Positions 1-7,545 of a DNA stretch of 49,268 nt are shown in pieces. Within the stretch, counting starts at the first letter, position 1, and each line of letters starts with the position of its first letter. A program made the translations under genes and the position numbers. The DNA is from Acidobacteriota bacterium (GTDB lineage: Bacteria > Acidobacteriota > Terriglobia > Bryobacterales > Bryobacteraceae), in contig CANIVU010000062.1 of assembly GCA_947470805.1 (NCBI GenBank), forward strand, positions 1 through 49,268, in the 5' to 3' direction. The notes under the pieces were generated by a model that was not told where the DNA came from, did no database searches, and saw only the letters and a program-made list of their open reading frames with translations.

Positions 1-95
1 ATGGAGCCGTCGGCCAGGAAGACGTCGGCTTCAACGGTGGGGTTGCCACGGGAATCCAGAATTTCTCTACCTACAACTTTGACAATGTCAGTCAT
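1..95 (-). CDS. eno: enolase, N-terminal fragment cut by the window edge
   Basis: Read on the minus strand from the ATG at 93-95, the first 95 bases encode 31 residues with the motif [14 protein letters not shown], the signature N-terminus of enolase (2-phosphoglycerate to phosphoenolpyruvate, glycolysis, cytoplasm). The rest of the gene lies beyond base 1. An AGGA sits about 8 bases upstream of the ATG on the minus strand, which supports this start. The gene is divergent from the small membrane-protein genes that follow, so its promoter should lie in roughly 96-200; I see no clear hexamers there. The plus-strand reading through this stretch is a shadow. The identification rests on a short but very characteristic motif. 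Confidence 0.9.
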   Translation of the reverse strand, partial: MTDIVKVVGREILDSRGNPTVEADVFLADGS

Positions 96-202
96 TTCGA
101 TGATCCTGCTTGGGAATTCTTTCTTGGGATGGGGCGTGCGCGAGGAGGGGTTCTACGGGGCGCGGCGCCTGATTCGGAGTCTCTTCTATTTTGGCATACT
201 GG

Positions 203-601
203 GTGGAAATCACAGTGTCCACTTCAGGATTGCGGTTTCTTCCCCAGGGATTTCGACTTGCTCCGGACGACCGGTTGGCGGTGGGATTGGTGGCGCGGGT
301 GGGGATGTTTGCCGGGATGTTGATGACGTTGCGGACGGTGGGATTGTTGTTCTTTTATGGGCGGTGGGGCGAGGGGATTGTGGCGGGGGTGCTGTTGGGG
401 TTGTTGGCGTATTGGTTGCGGCGATTGCATTTGGTGGCGGCGGGGGTATTGATGGTGGCGGGGCCGTTGTTTCTGTGGTTTGCCTCGTTCCGGTTTGTGC
501 ACGTATTTGTGGTGGTGGCGGTGCCGCTGGTTGGGTATTTTGCTTGGGCGATCCGGGGGGTGGAGGGCGAGGCGCGGCGGCGGTTGTTGGAGTTAGGATA
601 G
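203..601 (+). CDS. hypothetical membrane protein 1
   Basis: A frame of about 133 residues that I do not recognise. It contains a short polar N-terminus followed by several hydrophobic segments (for example LLFFYGRWGEGIVAGVLLG and LVAAGVLMVAGPLFLWF), so it is probably an inner-membrane protein with about four helices. It ends with a charged tail (EGEARRRLLELG). The start is uncertain: GTG at 203 and TTG at 191 are both in frame and neither has a clear ribosome-binding site. It is the first of four closely spaced genes of the same small-membrane-protein character (203-2221). Third-codon positions are extremely G-rich, as in its downstream neighbours. Confidence 0.55.
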   Translation: MEITVSTSGLRFLPQGFRLAPDDRLAVGLVARVGMFAGMLMTLRTVGLLFFYGRWGEGIVAGVLLGLLAYWLRRLHLVAAGVLMVAGPLFLWFASFRFVHVFVVVAVPLVGYFAWAIRGVEGEARRRLLELG

Positions 602-605
602 TTTC

Positions 606-1107
606 GTGCAGGTGCGGAAGACAGAGCGGACGGCGGGGCACCGATTCTGGTTCGATGTGCGGGAGCCGGGGGCGGCGGCGTATGCGTCGCAGTTGGGGGC
701 GCATGCGATGTATCTGGCCCTTCTCTCGTTGGTACCAAACCTCGGAGCAAAAGCCGGTTTTTGGGTTATGGTTCCGGGGTACTTGCTTGTTGCCGGGTTG
801 ATGGGCGCGTTGCGGCGGTTGGAATTGTGGGTGGCGATGGTAACGGGAGTGGCGATAGTGATTCCGGTTGTGGGGTCGGCGGTGCTGGCAAGTCGGGGGG
901 TATTGGGTCTATGCGGCGATGGCCGGTTTTCTGTTCTTGATACTCTGGGGCTCTGGGTTGCCGATGGCGATTTGGGCGGCGTGGGTGCATCGGGGGTTAC
1001 GGGCGGAGGAACGTTGGGATTTGGTGGGGTTGCCGGCGGTGCGCATCGGGACACCGAAGTGGAAACTGTGGGTGGCCGTCTGGTGGGGGGCGGCGCGGCC
1101 ATGGTGA
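606..1107 (+). CDS. hypothetical membrane protein 2, apparently frameshifted
   Basis: The reading starts at GTG 606, four bases after the previous stop, and gives sensible membrane-protein sequence (PGYLLVAGLMGALRRLELW, VAIVIPVVGSAVLAS) up to about 894. Past the six-G run at 895-900 this frame becomes low-complexity Gly/Val, while the frame one base later reads YWVYAAMAGFLFLILW and continues to a TGA at 1105-1107. With five Gs the two halves join as LASRGYWVYAA. The final stop overlaps the next start as TGATG, the usual arrangement of an intact operon. The break is either a sequencing error in the homopolymer, a recent inactivating mutation, or (less likely) slippage. About 166 residues if restored, with about four helices. 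Family not recognised. Confidence 0.5.
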
Positions 1108-1787
1108 TGGAAGAACGGATGGGCGCTTGGGCGCGGTGGAATGTGCTGATGGGAGTCGGCGGGGGTGGCGCGGTGGCGGCGTTGGATCTGCTGCAGCGGG
1201 GTGAGCAGGGGGCGAGCCTGGTGTTCTTTATGACTTCGCTGCTGGTGATGTTGGAGATGCAGTACTTTACGATTTGGGCGGCGATTGCGGTGACGGTTGG
1301 GTGGCCGGCGGTGATCCATTGGTTTGGTTTGAATCCGGGCTATTGGTTGGTGCTGGTGCTCGCTGCACCGGCGATTTGGCTGGCCTGGCGGTGCCGGGGC
1401 ATGGCGCTGGGGGAGCGGGCGCGGGTGGCGGGGTTGGCCGATCCGGGGAGTTTGCGGATGCGGTTTTGGGGTAACGCCGGGGATTTTCAACATCGGACGG
1501 ATTGTGCGCGGGAGGCGATGTGGGCCACCTTGGCGATGGCGTTTTTGTTCGTGCTGGGGCAGGCGTTGGGCGGGGACTGGCGGGTTGCGGTGGCGGTGGG
1601 ATTGGCACTGTGCTGGATTGCCGATGGCTTCCGGCAGCGGGCGCTGTGGACGGTTGGCGCGGCGGTGGTGGTGGTTCCGCTGGCGATCTGGCTATCGAGG
1701 GACTGGCTGTTGCCCTTTACCATTACGATTTCGTATCTGCCGCCGGGGCTGTGGGCGATTTGGGCGGAGCGGAAGCGGTTCGTGTAA
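1107..1787 (+). CDS. hypothetical polytopic membrane protein 3
   Basis: 226 residues starting at the ATG inside the TGATG overlap with the previous gene. The sequence begins MEERMGAWARWNVLMG and contains about six or seven hydrophobic segments, including FFMTSLLVMLEM, YWLVLVLAAPAIWLAW and MWATLAMAFLFVLGQAL, with a charged loop between about residues 95 and 130 and a basic C-terminus (WAERKRFV). This predicts an inner-membrane protein. I do not recognise a family or any catalytic motif. The overlap with its broken upstream neighbour implies translational coupling, and the gene looks intact. Confidence 0.6.
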   Translation: MEERMGAWARWNVLMGVGGGGAVAALDLLQRGEQGASLVFFMTSLLVMLEMQYFTIWAAIAVTVGWPAVIHWFGLNPGYWLVLVLAAPAIWLAWRCRGMALGERARVAGLADPGSLRMRFWGNAGDFQHRTDCAREAMWATLAMAFLFVLGQALGGDWRVAVAVGLALCWIADGFRQRALWTVGAAVVVVPLAIWLSRDWLLPFTITISYLPPGLWAIWAERKRFV

Positions 1788-1798
1788 AGTCGTTCGAG

Positions 1799-2221
1799 AT
1801 GGATACTACCGAGGGACGCCGGGACGGGAATTGGGCGGGGTATTTTGCGCTTGGCGCGGGGCTGATTGAGGCGATCAGTATACGCATGACTGCATCCTGG
1901 TGGGATGCGTTGCTTCCGGCGATCGTGTACTTCGGAGCCGTCTATGGGCTGAGGCGTTTGTCGCGGCCGGTTTGCGTGGGGATGGTTTTGATGCAGGCGG
2001 TGACGGGGTTGATCCGGTGGAAGTATATGGATCAGGATTTCAGCGAGAATGCCTTCCTGCTTTTCGCGGCGTGGAACTTCGGTGCGGCGGCTTGGGCGGC
2101 GATTCAGCAGGGGCAAGGGGGGAGGGGTTGGATGTTGGTGTACGAGATGGTTGTGGTGGCTGGATGCGTGGCCGTGGTGGGGCGGTGGATCTGGATTGTT
2201 ACGCATATGCGAACCATTTGA
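1799..2221 (+). CDS. hypothetical membrane protein 4
   Basis: 140 residues from ATG 1799, 11 bases after the previous stop. It has a short charged N-terminus (MDTTEGRRDGNWAGYF), then about four hydrophobic helices (LLPAIVYFGAVYGL, VGMVLMQAVTGLI, AFLLFAAWNFGAAAWAAI, YEMVVVAGCVAVVGRWIW). Last gene of the four-gene membrane-protein group. Its stop codon lies inside the first copy of a 31-bp-period tandem repeat. No ribosome-binding site is obvious and no family is recognised. An in-frame open reading exists further upstream inside the previous gene, but it overlaps that gene and lacks membrane character, so I start at 1799. Confidence 0.5.
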   Translation: MDTTEGRRDGNWAGYFALGAGLIEAISIRMTASWWDALLPAIVYFGAVYGLRRLSRPVCVGMVLMQAVTGLIRWKYMDQDFSENAFLLFAAWNFGAAAWAAIQQGQGGRGWMLVYEMVVVAGCVAVVGRWIWIVTHMRTI

Positions 2222-2278
2222 GGGGCTGGCTTTCTTGTAGGGGATAGATTGAGGGGCTGGCTTTCTTGTAGGGGATAG
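2218..2278. repeat. two-copy tandem repeat, period 31 bp
   Basis: A 30-base block at 2218-2247 recurs exactly at 2249-2278; the core begins AGGGGCTGGC and ends GGGGATAG. The first copy carries the stop codon of the preceding gene, so the second is a downstream duplication of the gene end. There is no obvious hairpin with a T run, so I do not call it a terminator. Confidence 0.9.
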
Positions 2279-2298
2279 AGGGAGGAGCGGACCGCAAA

Positions 2299-2502
2299 TC
2301 AAACGTGATCATAGTCGCGTAGAAACTCTTCGCGGGTGATACCGGCGTGCGTGAGGATTGTCCTCAATGTGGAGGCCTTGATTAGCGGGTGGTTCGGCAG
2401 CGTCAGAGTAGCCGATCCGCCACGGAGATTGGAGCGGCGCATGGCGATGTGCTCCGCCTCACGCACCAGTTCAAACCCGAGCGAGCGGAAGGCCGCGATC
2501 AC
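2299..2502 (-). CDS. HicA-like mRNA interferase toxin
   Basis: 67 residues with the HicA pattern: helix IAAFRSLGFELVRE, then EHIAM, where the His stands in the place of the catalytic His of the usual GSH motif, then the strand LTLPNHPLIKASTL and the helix LRTILTHAGITREEFL. HicA toxins are small double-stranded-RNA-binding-fold RNases that cut mRNA and are held inactive by HicB. The GTG at 2500-2502 is the first usable start after the hicB stop, but it trims the expected N-terminus: HicA proteins normally have several residues before this helix. Nine codons in the same frame, without a start codon, separate it from the hicB stop. The gene order hicB-hicA is the reverse of the most common arrangement. 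Confidence 0.65.
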   Translation of the reverse strand: MIAAFRSLGFELVREAEHIAMRRSNLRGGSATLTLPNHPLIKASTLRTILTHAGITREEFLRDYDHV

Positions 2503-2529
2503 CCGGTTCCGGGGAACGTCAACGGAGAA

Positions 2530-2742
2530 TCAAGTGGGATCTACTCCCTCGGCCAGGAACGTCTCGACACCCGGGAAGTTCTCGCCGAAGGCCTCGGCGC
2601 CGAAGGTTTCGATGTGGAATCGAATCGCGGAATTGACGTCGGCGAGCGCTTCGTCGTGAGTGGCGCCTTGGCCGACGACGGTGCCCTTGAGGCCGATTGG
2701 ATAGGCGACGAAACAATCCTCGTGTTGTACAACGATGATCAC
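2530..2742 (-). CDS. HicB-like antitoxin
   Basis: 70 residues with the HicB N-terminal fold: VIIVVQHEDCFVAYPIGLKG, then GQGATHDEALADVNSAIRFHIETFG. This matches the partial RNase-H-like domain of HicB antitoxins, which bind and block HicA. No DNA-binding (HTH or ribbon-helix-helix) domain follows; the protein stops after FLAEGVDPT, so autoregulation is not evident from its sequence. The start is GTG 2742, whose GTGA overlaps the TGA of the upstream thioredoxin gene, implying translational coupling to it. The stop TGA at 2530-2532 is in the same frame as hicA. Confidence 0.65.
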   Translation of the reverse strand: MIIVVQHEDCFVAYPIGLKGTVVGQGATHDEALADVNSAIRFHIETFGAEAFGENFPGVETFLAEGVDPT

Positions 2743-3230
2743 TTCGATTCGGGCTTGGTCAACCCGGCTTCCTTCAGCATTTCGCGCAGGGCCATGAGGC
2801 CGCCGGAGCCGGGTTGCATGGCGGCGATGTTGCTGTCGCGATCGATCAGGATGTAGGCCGGGACGCCGGCGCCTTCGAAAAGGGCGGCCAGGTTGGTGTC
2901 GGGCGTGAGGACGACCTGCGCGGTTCTGGGGTGGTCCTTCAGATAGTTCTGGACGGTGGCTTTCGATTCGGCCGCATTGATGGCGAGGACGACCAGGCCG
3001 TCTTTGGCGTGGTCCTTTAGGATCTGTTCGACCGCGGGCTCGTCCTTGCGGCAGTAGCCGCACCAGGTGGCCCAGTGTTGGACCAGCACTACTTTGCCTT
3101 TCAGCGTTTCGCGGGTGTGGAGTTGACCGTCGAGCGAACGGGCTTGGAATCGCGGCATGGCGTCCCGCTTCGGGGCTTGGGCGGCCAGGGGAGCAGCGGC
3201 GGCGAGCGACAACCATCGACGGCGGTTCAT
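2739..3230 (-). CDS. TlpA/ResA-like thioredoxin-fold protein, exported
   Basis: 163 residues. The N-terminus MNRRRWLSLAAAAPLAAQA is a signal peptide with a run of arginines that could be read by Tat. The redox motif WATWCGYCRKDEPAVE places the CGYC active site at residues 57-60, and GAGVPAYILIDRD near residue 115 carries the cis-proline loop. This is the AhpC/TSA-thioredoxin fold of TlpA and ResA, periplasmic thiol-disulfide oxidoreductases that reduce substrates such as apocytochrome c or copper proteins; the partner here is unknown. It is divergent from the S9 peptidase gene (30 bases between starts), and its stop overlaps the start of the HicB-like gene, so the three minus-strand genes are probably one transcript. 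Confidence 0.85.
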   Translation of the reverse strand: MNRRRWLSLAAAAPLAAQAPKRDAMPRFQARSLDGQLHTRETLKGKVVLVQHWATWCGYCRKDEPAVEQILKDHAKDGLVVLAINAAESKATVQNYLKDHPRTAQVVLTPDTNLAALFEGAGVPAYILIDRDSNIAAMQPGSGGLMALREMLKEAGLTKPESK

Positions 3231-3260
3231 GATTCCAAGCTATCATGCGGGGTAACCGTT

Positions 3261-5378
3261 ATGAGGCTCTTCCCTTCCCTCTTCTTGCTGGGCTCATTGC
3301 TCGGCGGGGCTCCGTGGTCCGTTGAGACCCTGTTCACGCGTCCTTATGTCTGGGGGACGCCGCCGGATGGTTTGACGTGGGCGAAGAAGGCGCCGCGGCT
3401 GGTGTTTTTGTGGAATGAGTCCGGGCGGCGGTTTATGGACCTTTATGCCTACGATGCGGTGGCGAAGAAGCGGGTTAGGCTGACGTCGTTGGAATTTGCG
3501 AAGGATCCGTTTAATCCGGCGGGGGACGAGAACGATGAAAGGCTGAAGGCGCACCGGATGCCGGAGGCGGGGTTGGGTGGGTTTTCGGTTTCCGAGGATG
3601 GGACGCGGGTGGCCTTTGCCTGGAAGGGGGATCTGTATCTGGTTGCGGCGGATGGGTCGGCGGCGCCGTTCCGATTGACGCAGACGAAGGCTGGGGAGTC
3701 ATCGCCGCAGTTTTCGCCGGATGGGAAGAAGATTGGGTATTCGCGCGGTGGGGATTTGTTTGTGCAGGATTTAGGGACGGGTGCGCTTGTCCAGGTGGCG
3801 GAGGGCGCGGGGGGATTTCAGTTCTCGCCGGATGGCACGAAGATTCTGTATTCGGCGCGGCGGGGCGGGGCGCGGATGCAGGTGTTGCCGAACTACTCGG
3901 GCCGGTTTGTGACGGCGCGGCCGTTCCCGCGGTCGGTGGCGGGGGATGAGCCGGGGGCGCCTACGTTCTTTACGGTTGCCGTAGGCGGGGGGAAGGCGGT
4001 GCGGTTGGGGGAAGGCGCGGGACGGTCGGCCGAGTGGTCGCCGGATTCCAAGGAAGTGTTGTTGCAGGTGGCGGCGGCGGACACGAAGAAAGTGACGTTG
4101 CGGGTCTATGACGCGGGGACGGGGAAGGCGCGGGTGGTGCAGGAGATTACCGATTCGCGTTGGGTGGCGCGGACGTGGGCAATGTGGTCGCCGGATGGGA
4201 AATGGATTGCGTTTACGAAAGACCCGGATGGGTTCATTCATCTCTATCGCGTAGCCGCGGTTGGCGGGGCGGCGGAACAGATCACGAAGGGCAATTGGGA
4301 ACTCGACACGGAGCGGTTTGGGTTTGCGCCGCAGTGGGTGGGGGACCGGTTGTTCTATGCGTCGACGGAGACGGGGACGAATGAGCGGCAGTTTTATTCG
4401 ATTTTGGCGGATGGGACGGGGAAGCAGCGGTTGTCGACTCGGGAGGGGATCAATGTGGGCGTCGTTCATGAGGATGGGAAGAATTTGGCGCTGTTGGAAG
4501 CGGACTTGAAGATGCCGCTCGATTTGTTTGTGAACGGGGCGCGGGTGACGACGTCGACCCGGCCGGAGTTTGTTTCGTATGACTGGCCCGAGACGCGATT
4601 TGTGTCGTTTCCGGCGCGTGGGGATGGGGCGATTGTCAAAGCCAAAATCTTGCTGCCGCCGGGGTATGACCCATCGAAGAAAGATGGGAAGAAGTGGCCT
4701 TCGGTGTTCTTCATTCATGGGGCCGGGATTGCTTCCAGCGTGTTGAAGCAGTGGGGCTCCTATCAGGACCAGCGGTTTGTTTATAACGCCTATTTGGCTT
4801 CGAAGGGGTTTGTGGTGATGGACCTGGATTACCGGGGTTCGTCGGGCTATGGGCGCGAATGGCGGACGGGGGTGTATTTGAATATGGGCGGGCCCGATTT
4901 GGATGACGTCATGGGGGCGGTGGAGTTCATGCGCGGGTTGGGGAATATCGATATGGGCAAGCTGGGGATTTGGGGCGTTAGCTATGGGGGCTTCATGACC
5001 AATATGGCGATGTTCCGGGAGCCGGGCGTGTTTAAGGCCGGGAGTTCCTGGGCGGCGGTGAACGATTGGGAAAACTACAACGATGGGTACACGCGGGAGC
5101 GGTTGACGACGCCGGCGGAGAATCCGGAGGCCTACCGGCGGTCATCGCCGATTACGTTCAGCCATAACCTACGGGACAATTTGCTGCTGGTGCACGGCAT
5201 GGTAGACTCGAACGTTCTGTTCCAGGATACGGTGCAATTGACGGAGAAACTGATTCAGGAAGGCCGGCCGTTTGAGGAGATCTTCTATCCCGAGGAAGAC
5301 CATGGGTTTGTGCGGGATGAGACCTGGATTGACGCCTTGCGGCGGACGACGGCGCTATTTGAGAAACACCTACGATGA
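3261..5378 (+). CDS. secreted S9 family prolyl oligopeptidase
   Basis: 705 residues from ATG 3261. A signal peptide (MRLFPSLFLLGSLLGGAPW) is followed by an N-terminal beta-propeller with WD40/TolB-like blades (repeated FSPDGKKI, FSPDGTKI and WSPDGKWI signatures, about residues 90-400) and a C-terminal alpha/beta-hydrolase domain. The catalytic triad is visible: Ser574 in GVSYGG, Asp649 in HGMVDSNV and His681 in EEDHGF. This is the DPP-IV/acylaminoacyl-peptidase architecture, which cleaves short peptides in the periplasm or outside. The frame is open further upstream over the thioredoxin gene, but the signal peptide fixes the start. The 3' end overlaps thiE by four bases (ATGA). Together with the amino-acid permeases downstream, a peptide-scavenging role is plausible. 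Confidence 0.9.
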   Translation: MRLFPSLFLLGSLLGGAPWSVETLFTRPYVWGTPPDGLTWAKKAPRLVFLWNESGRRFMDLYAYDAVAKKRVRLTSLEFAKDPFNPAGDENDERLKAHRMPEAGLGGFSVSEDGTRVAFAWKGDLYLVAADGSAAPFRLTQTKAGESSPQFSPDGKKIGYSRGGDLFVQDLGTGALVQVAEGAGGFQFSPDGTKILYSARRGGARMQVLPNYSGRFVTARPFPRSVAGDEPGAPTFFTVAVGGGKAVRLGEGAGRSAEWSPDSKEVLLQVAAADTKKVTLRVYDAGTGKARVVQEITDSRWVARTWAMWSPDGKWIAFTKDPDGFIHLYRVAAVGGAAEQITKGNWELDTERFGFAPQWVGDRLFYASTETGTNERQFYSILADGTGKQRLSTREGINVGVVHEDGKNLALLEADLKMPLDLFVNGARVTTSTRPEFVSYDWPETRFVSFPARGDGAIVKAKILLPPGYDPSKKDGKKWPSVFFIHGAGIASSVLKQWGSYQDQRFVYNAYLASKGFVVMDLDYRGSSGYGREWRTGVYLNMGGPDLDDVMGAVEFMRGLGNIDMGKLGIWGVSYGGFMTNMAMFREPGVFKAGSSWAAVNDWENYNDGYTRERLTTPAENPEAYRRSSPITFSHNLRDNLLLVHGMVDSNVLFQDTVQLTEKLIQEGRPFEEIFYPEEDHGFVRDETWIDALRRTTALFEKHLR

Positions 5379-6010
5379 GTTTGCCACGACTGTATCCGAT
5401 ATTAGACACGGGCGCGCTGGAGCGGGCCGGGGTTCCGTTGCTGGAGGCCGCGATCGGGATGATCGAGGCCGGGGCGCATATTCTGCAGCTGCGGCATAAG
5501 GGACATTTTTCGCGGGAATTGTTTGAAACAGCGGCGCATCTGGCTGTTTTATGCGAGCAGGCGCGGATTGGGTTTGTGATCAATGATCGTGTCGACATGG
5601 CGAAGCTGTTGAACGCGCATGTGCATGTGGGACAGGACGATTTGTTGCCGGTTTTTGTGCGGCAGTTGGCGGGGGCGGATACGATTATCGGGCTATCGAC
5701 GCACAACCGGGAGCAGTTGGAGGCGGCGAATCTGGAGCCGGTGGATTATCACGCGCTGGGGCCGATTTTCGGGACTGGGTCGAAGGTGAATCCGGACCCG
5801 GTGGTGGGTGTGGAGGCGCTGCGGGCGTGGCGTCCTTTGTCGACCAGGCCGTTGGTGGCGATTGGCGGGATTACGCTAGCGAATGTGGGCGAGGTGCTGG
5901 CGGCGGGGGCGGATTCGGTGGCGGTGATTAGTGGGTTGATTCCTGAGGGGGCTGACCGGAAGGCGATTCGGGAGAGGACTGAGGAATGGCTATTGGCGGT
6001 GCGGGCGTGA
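5375..6010 (+). CDS. thiE: thiamine-phosphate synthase
   Basis: 211 residues with the ThiE TIM-barrel motifs in order: GAHILQLRHKG (phosphate/pyrophosphate side), INDRVDMAKL, HVHVGQDDL, IIGLSTHN, VDYHALGPIFGTGSK, and RPLVAIGGIT with ISGL at the end. ThiE joins hydroxymethylpyrimidine diphosphate and thiazole phosphate to form thiamine phosphate. Loop residues differ slightly from the usual GPIFPTxTK (here GPIFGTGSK), so a TenI-like relative is the alternative, but the catalytic and substrate-binding segments are kept. It is translationally coupled to the S9 peptidase by an ATGA overlap; no other thiamine genes are adjacent. Confidence 0.88.
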   Translation: MSLPRLYPILDTGALERAGVPLLEAAIGMIEAGAHILQLRHKGHFSRELFETAAHLAVLCEQARIGFVINDRVDMAKLLNAHVHVGQDDLLPVFVRQLAGADTIIGLSTHNREQLEAANLEPVDYHALGPIFGTGSKVNPDPVVGVEALRAWRPLSTRPLVAIGGITLANVGEVLAAGADSVAVISGLIPEGADRKAIRERTEEWLLAVRA

Positions 6011-6043
6011 GGGTTTCTTGGGGGACGGGCTTTTCGGTGGGCG

Positions 6044-6103
6044 GGGGACACCCTTCACTTCGGACTGGGGTGGTTGGACTGGGGGCTCGATCAGGGTGTC
6101 CCC
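6044..6103. repeat. 11-bp inverted repeat between thiE and the permease
   Basis: GGGGACACCCT at 6044-6054 is the exact reverse complement of AGGGTGTCCCC at 6093-6103, with 38 bases between. The right arm is followed by GGGCTTG rather than a T run, so it is not a typical terminator. It may be a REP-like dispersed element or a long-armed RNA hairpin in the 159-base gap between thiE and the permease gene. Confidence 0.6.
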
Positions 6104-6169
6104 GGGCTTGTGGCGTTGGGGCGGGCGGGCTGGTTTGTGGCGTGAGCGCCAGCGGGAAAGGGGGTCGGC

Positions 6170-7543
6170 ATGGCATCGAAGGCTGAAGGCTTAGAGCTGC
6201 ACCGGAGTTTGGGGTTGTTCGACGCCACCACGATCGTGATGGGGTCGATGATCGGGTCCGGCGTGTTTATTGTGGCTGCCGATATTGGGCGACAGGTGCA
6301 ATCGCCGGGGTTGTTGCTGTTGAGCTGGGCGGTGACGGCGCTGATGACGCTGATTGCGGCGCTGAGCTACGGGGAGTTGGCGGCGGCGATGCCGCATGCG
6401 GGCGGGCAGTACGTTTACCTTCGCGAGGCGTTTGGGCCTCTTTACGGATTTTTGTACGGCTGGACCTTCTTTATGGTCATCCAGACGGGGACGATTGCAG
6501 CGGTGGCGGTAGCGTTTGCAAAATTTTTGGGGGTTTTCGTGCCGGCCGTGTCGGCTTCCAATAAGATCTTGCCGTTTTTGTCGACGCAGCAGTTGGTGGC
6601 GATCCTGCTCATCGTATTCCTGACGTGGGTGAATTCGCGGGGGATTCGGACCGGGGCGATGGTGCAGAACGTTTTCACCGTTGCCAAGACGGCGGCGCTG
6701 CTGGGGCTGATCCTGGCCGGGTGGTTTTTCGGGAAGAACGACGCGGCGGTGGCGCGGAACTTTACGGCTCCGTTTGATGGGGTGCAGTGGGGTTGGGGGA
6801 CGGTGCAACTGGTGGGGGTGGCGCTGGTGGGGTCGTTGTTCAGTTCCGATAGCTGGAACAACGTGACGTTCACGGCGGGCGAGATGCGGAACCCGCGGCG
6901 GAACCTGCCACTGTCCCTGGTGTTGGGCGTGGGGCTGGTTTCGTTGCTGTATTTTGCATGCAACTACGTTTATTTGCAGGTACTTCCGTTAGAGGCGATC
7001 CAGGCGGCGCCGGAGGACCGGGTTGGGACTGCTGTGGCCCGCGGAATCTTTGGCGACCGGGCGGTGCAGATGATGGCGGCGGCGATCATGGTGTCGACAT
7101 TCGGGTGTTTGAACGGGCTGACGATGGCTGGAGCCCGGGTTTTCTACGCGATGGCGTTGGACAAGCTGTTCTTCAAAGCGGCGGCGACGCTGGACCCGAA
7201 GACCTACGCCCCGGTGACGGCGCTATGGATTCAAGCACTGTGGGCGGGGGCGCTGACGTTGACCGGCAGTTATAACGAACTGCTGGACTATGTTATATTC
7301 GCTGTTTTGCTTTTCTACATCCTGACGATCGTTGGGATTTTCGTTCTCCGTAGAACCCGGCCAGAGATGGAACGACCGTATCGGGCATTCGGATATCCGG
7401 TGCTACCGGCCGCCTACATCCTGCTGGCGGGCGTGGTTGAGTTTTTGTTGTTGCTCTACAAACCGAATTTTACCTGGCCCGGATTGCTCATCGTGCTGTT
7501 GGGCATACCGGTGTACTTCGTCTGGAAGAAGAGAGAGGTCTGA
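6170..7543 (+). CDS. APC-family amino-acid permease (first of a pair)
   Basis: 457 residues with twelve-helix APC superfamily character. The N-terminal motif ATTIVMGSMIGSGVFIV carries the helix-1 unwound G-S/A-G substrate-binding signature, and SYGELAAAMPHAGGQYVYLREAFG is the conserved helix 2-3 loop. Later segments include WNNVTFTAGEMRNPRRNLP, a typical LAT/PotE-type helix-6 to helix-7 stretch. It resembles the L-type (LAT-like) branch, which exchanges neutral amino acids. It is probably an inner-membrane proton symporter or antiporter; the substrate cannot be told. The ATG is preceded by GGGGGTCGGC, a plausible ribosome-binding region. Only two bases separate it from the next permease. Confidence 0.85.
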   Translation: MASKAEGLELHRSLGLFDATTIVMGSMIGSGVFIVAADIGRQVQSPGLLLLSWAVTALMTLIAALSYGELAAAMPHAGGQYVYLREAFGPLYGFLYGWTFFMVIQTGTIAAVAVAFAKFLGVFVPAVSASNKILPFLSTQQLVAILLIVFLTWVNSRGIRTGAMVQNVFTVAKTAALLGLILAGWFFGKNDAAVARNFTAPFDGVQWGWGTVQLVGVALVGSLFSSDSWNNVTFTAGEMRNPRRNLPLSLVLGVGLVSLLYFACNYVYLQVLPLEAIQAAPEDRVGTAVARGIFGDRAVQMMAAAIMVSTFGCLNGLTMAGARVFYAMALDKLFFKAAATLDPKTYAPVTALWIQALWAGALTLTGSYNELLDYVIFAVLLFYILTIVGIFVLRRTRPEMERPYRAFGYPVLPAAYILLAGVVEFLLLLYKPNFTWPGLLIVLLGIPVYFVWKKREV

Positions 7544-7545
7544 GA

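Noticed and set aside
96-202. Promoter for enolase in this gap
   Set aside because: No hexamer pair convincing enough on the minus strand; not annotated.
1-801. Long plus-strand reading from base 1
   Set aside because: Its first part is the reverse of enolase and the rest is out of frame with the membrane-protein genes; the sequence is low-complexity Gly/Val.
6011-6169. TPP riboswitch downstream of thiE
   Set aside because: No recognisable TPP core (CUGAGA region) in this gap; only the inverted repeat.
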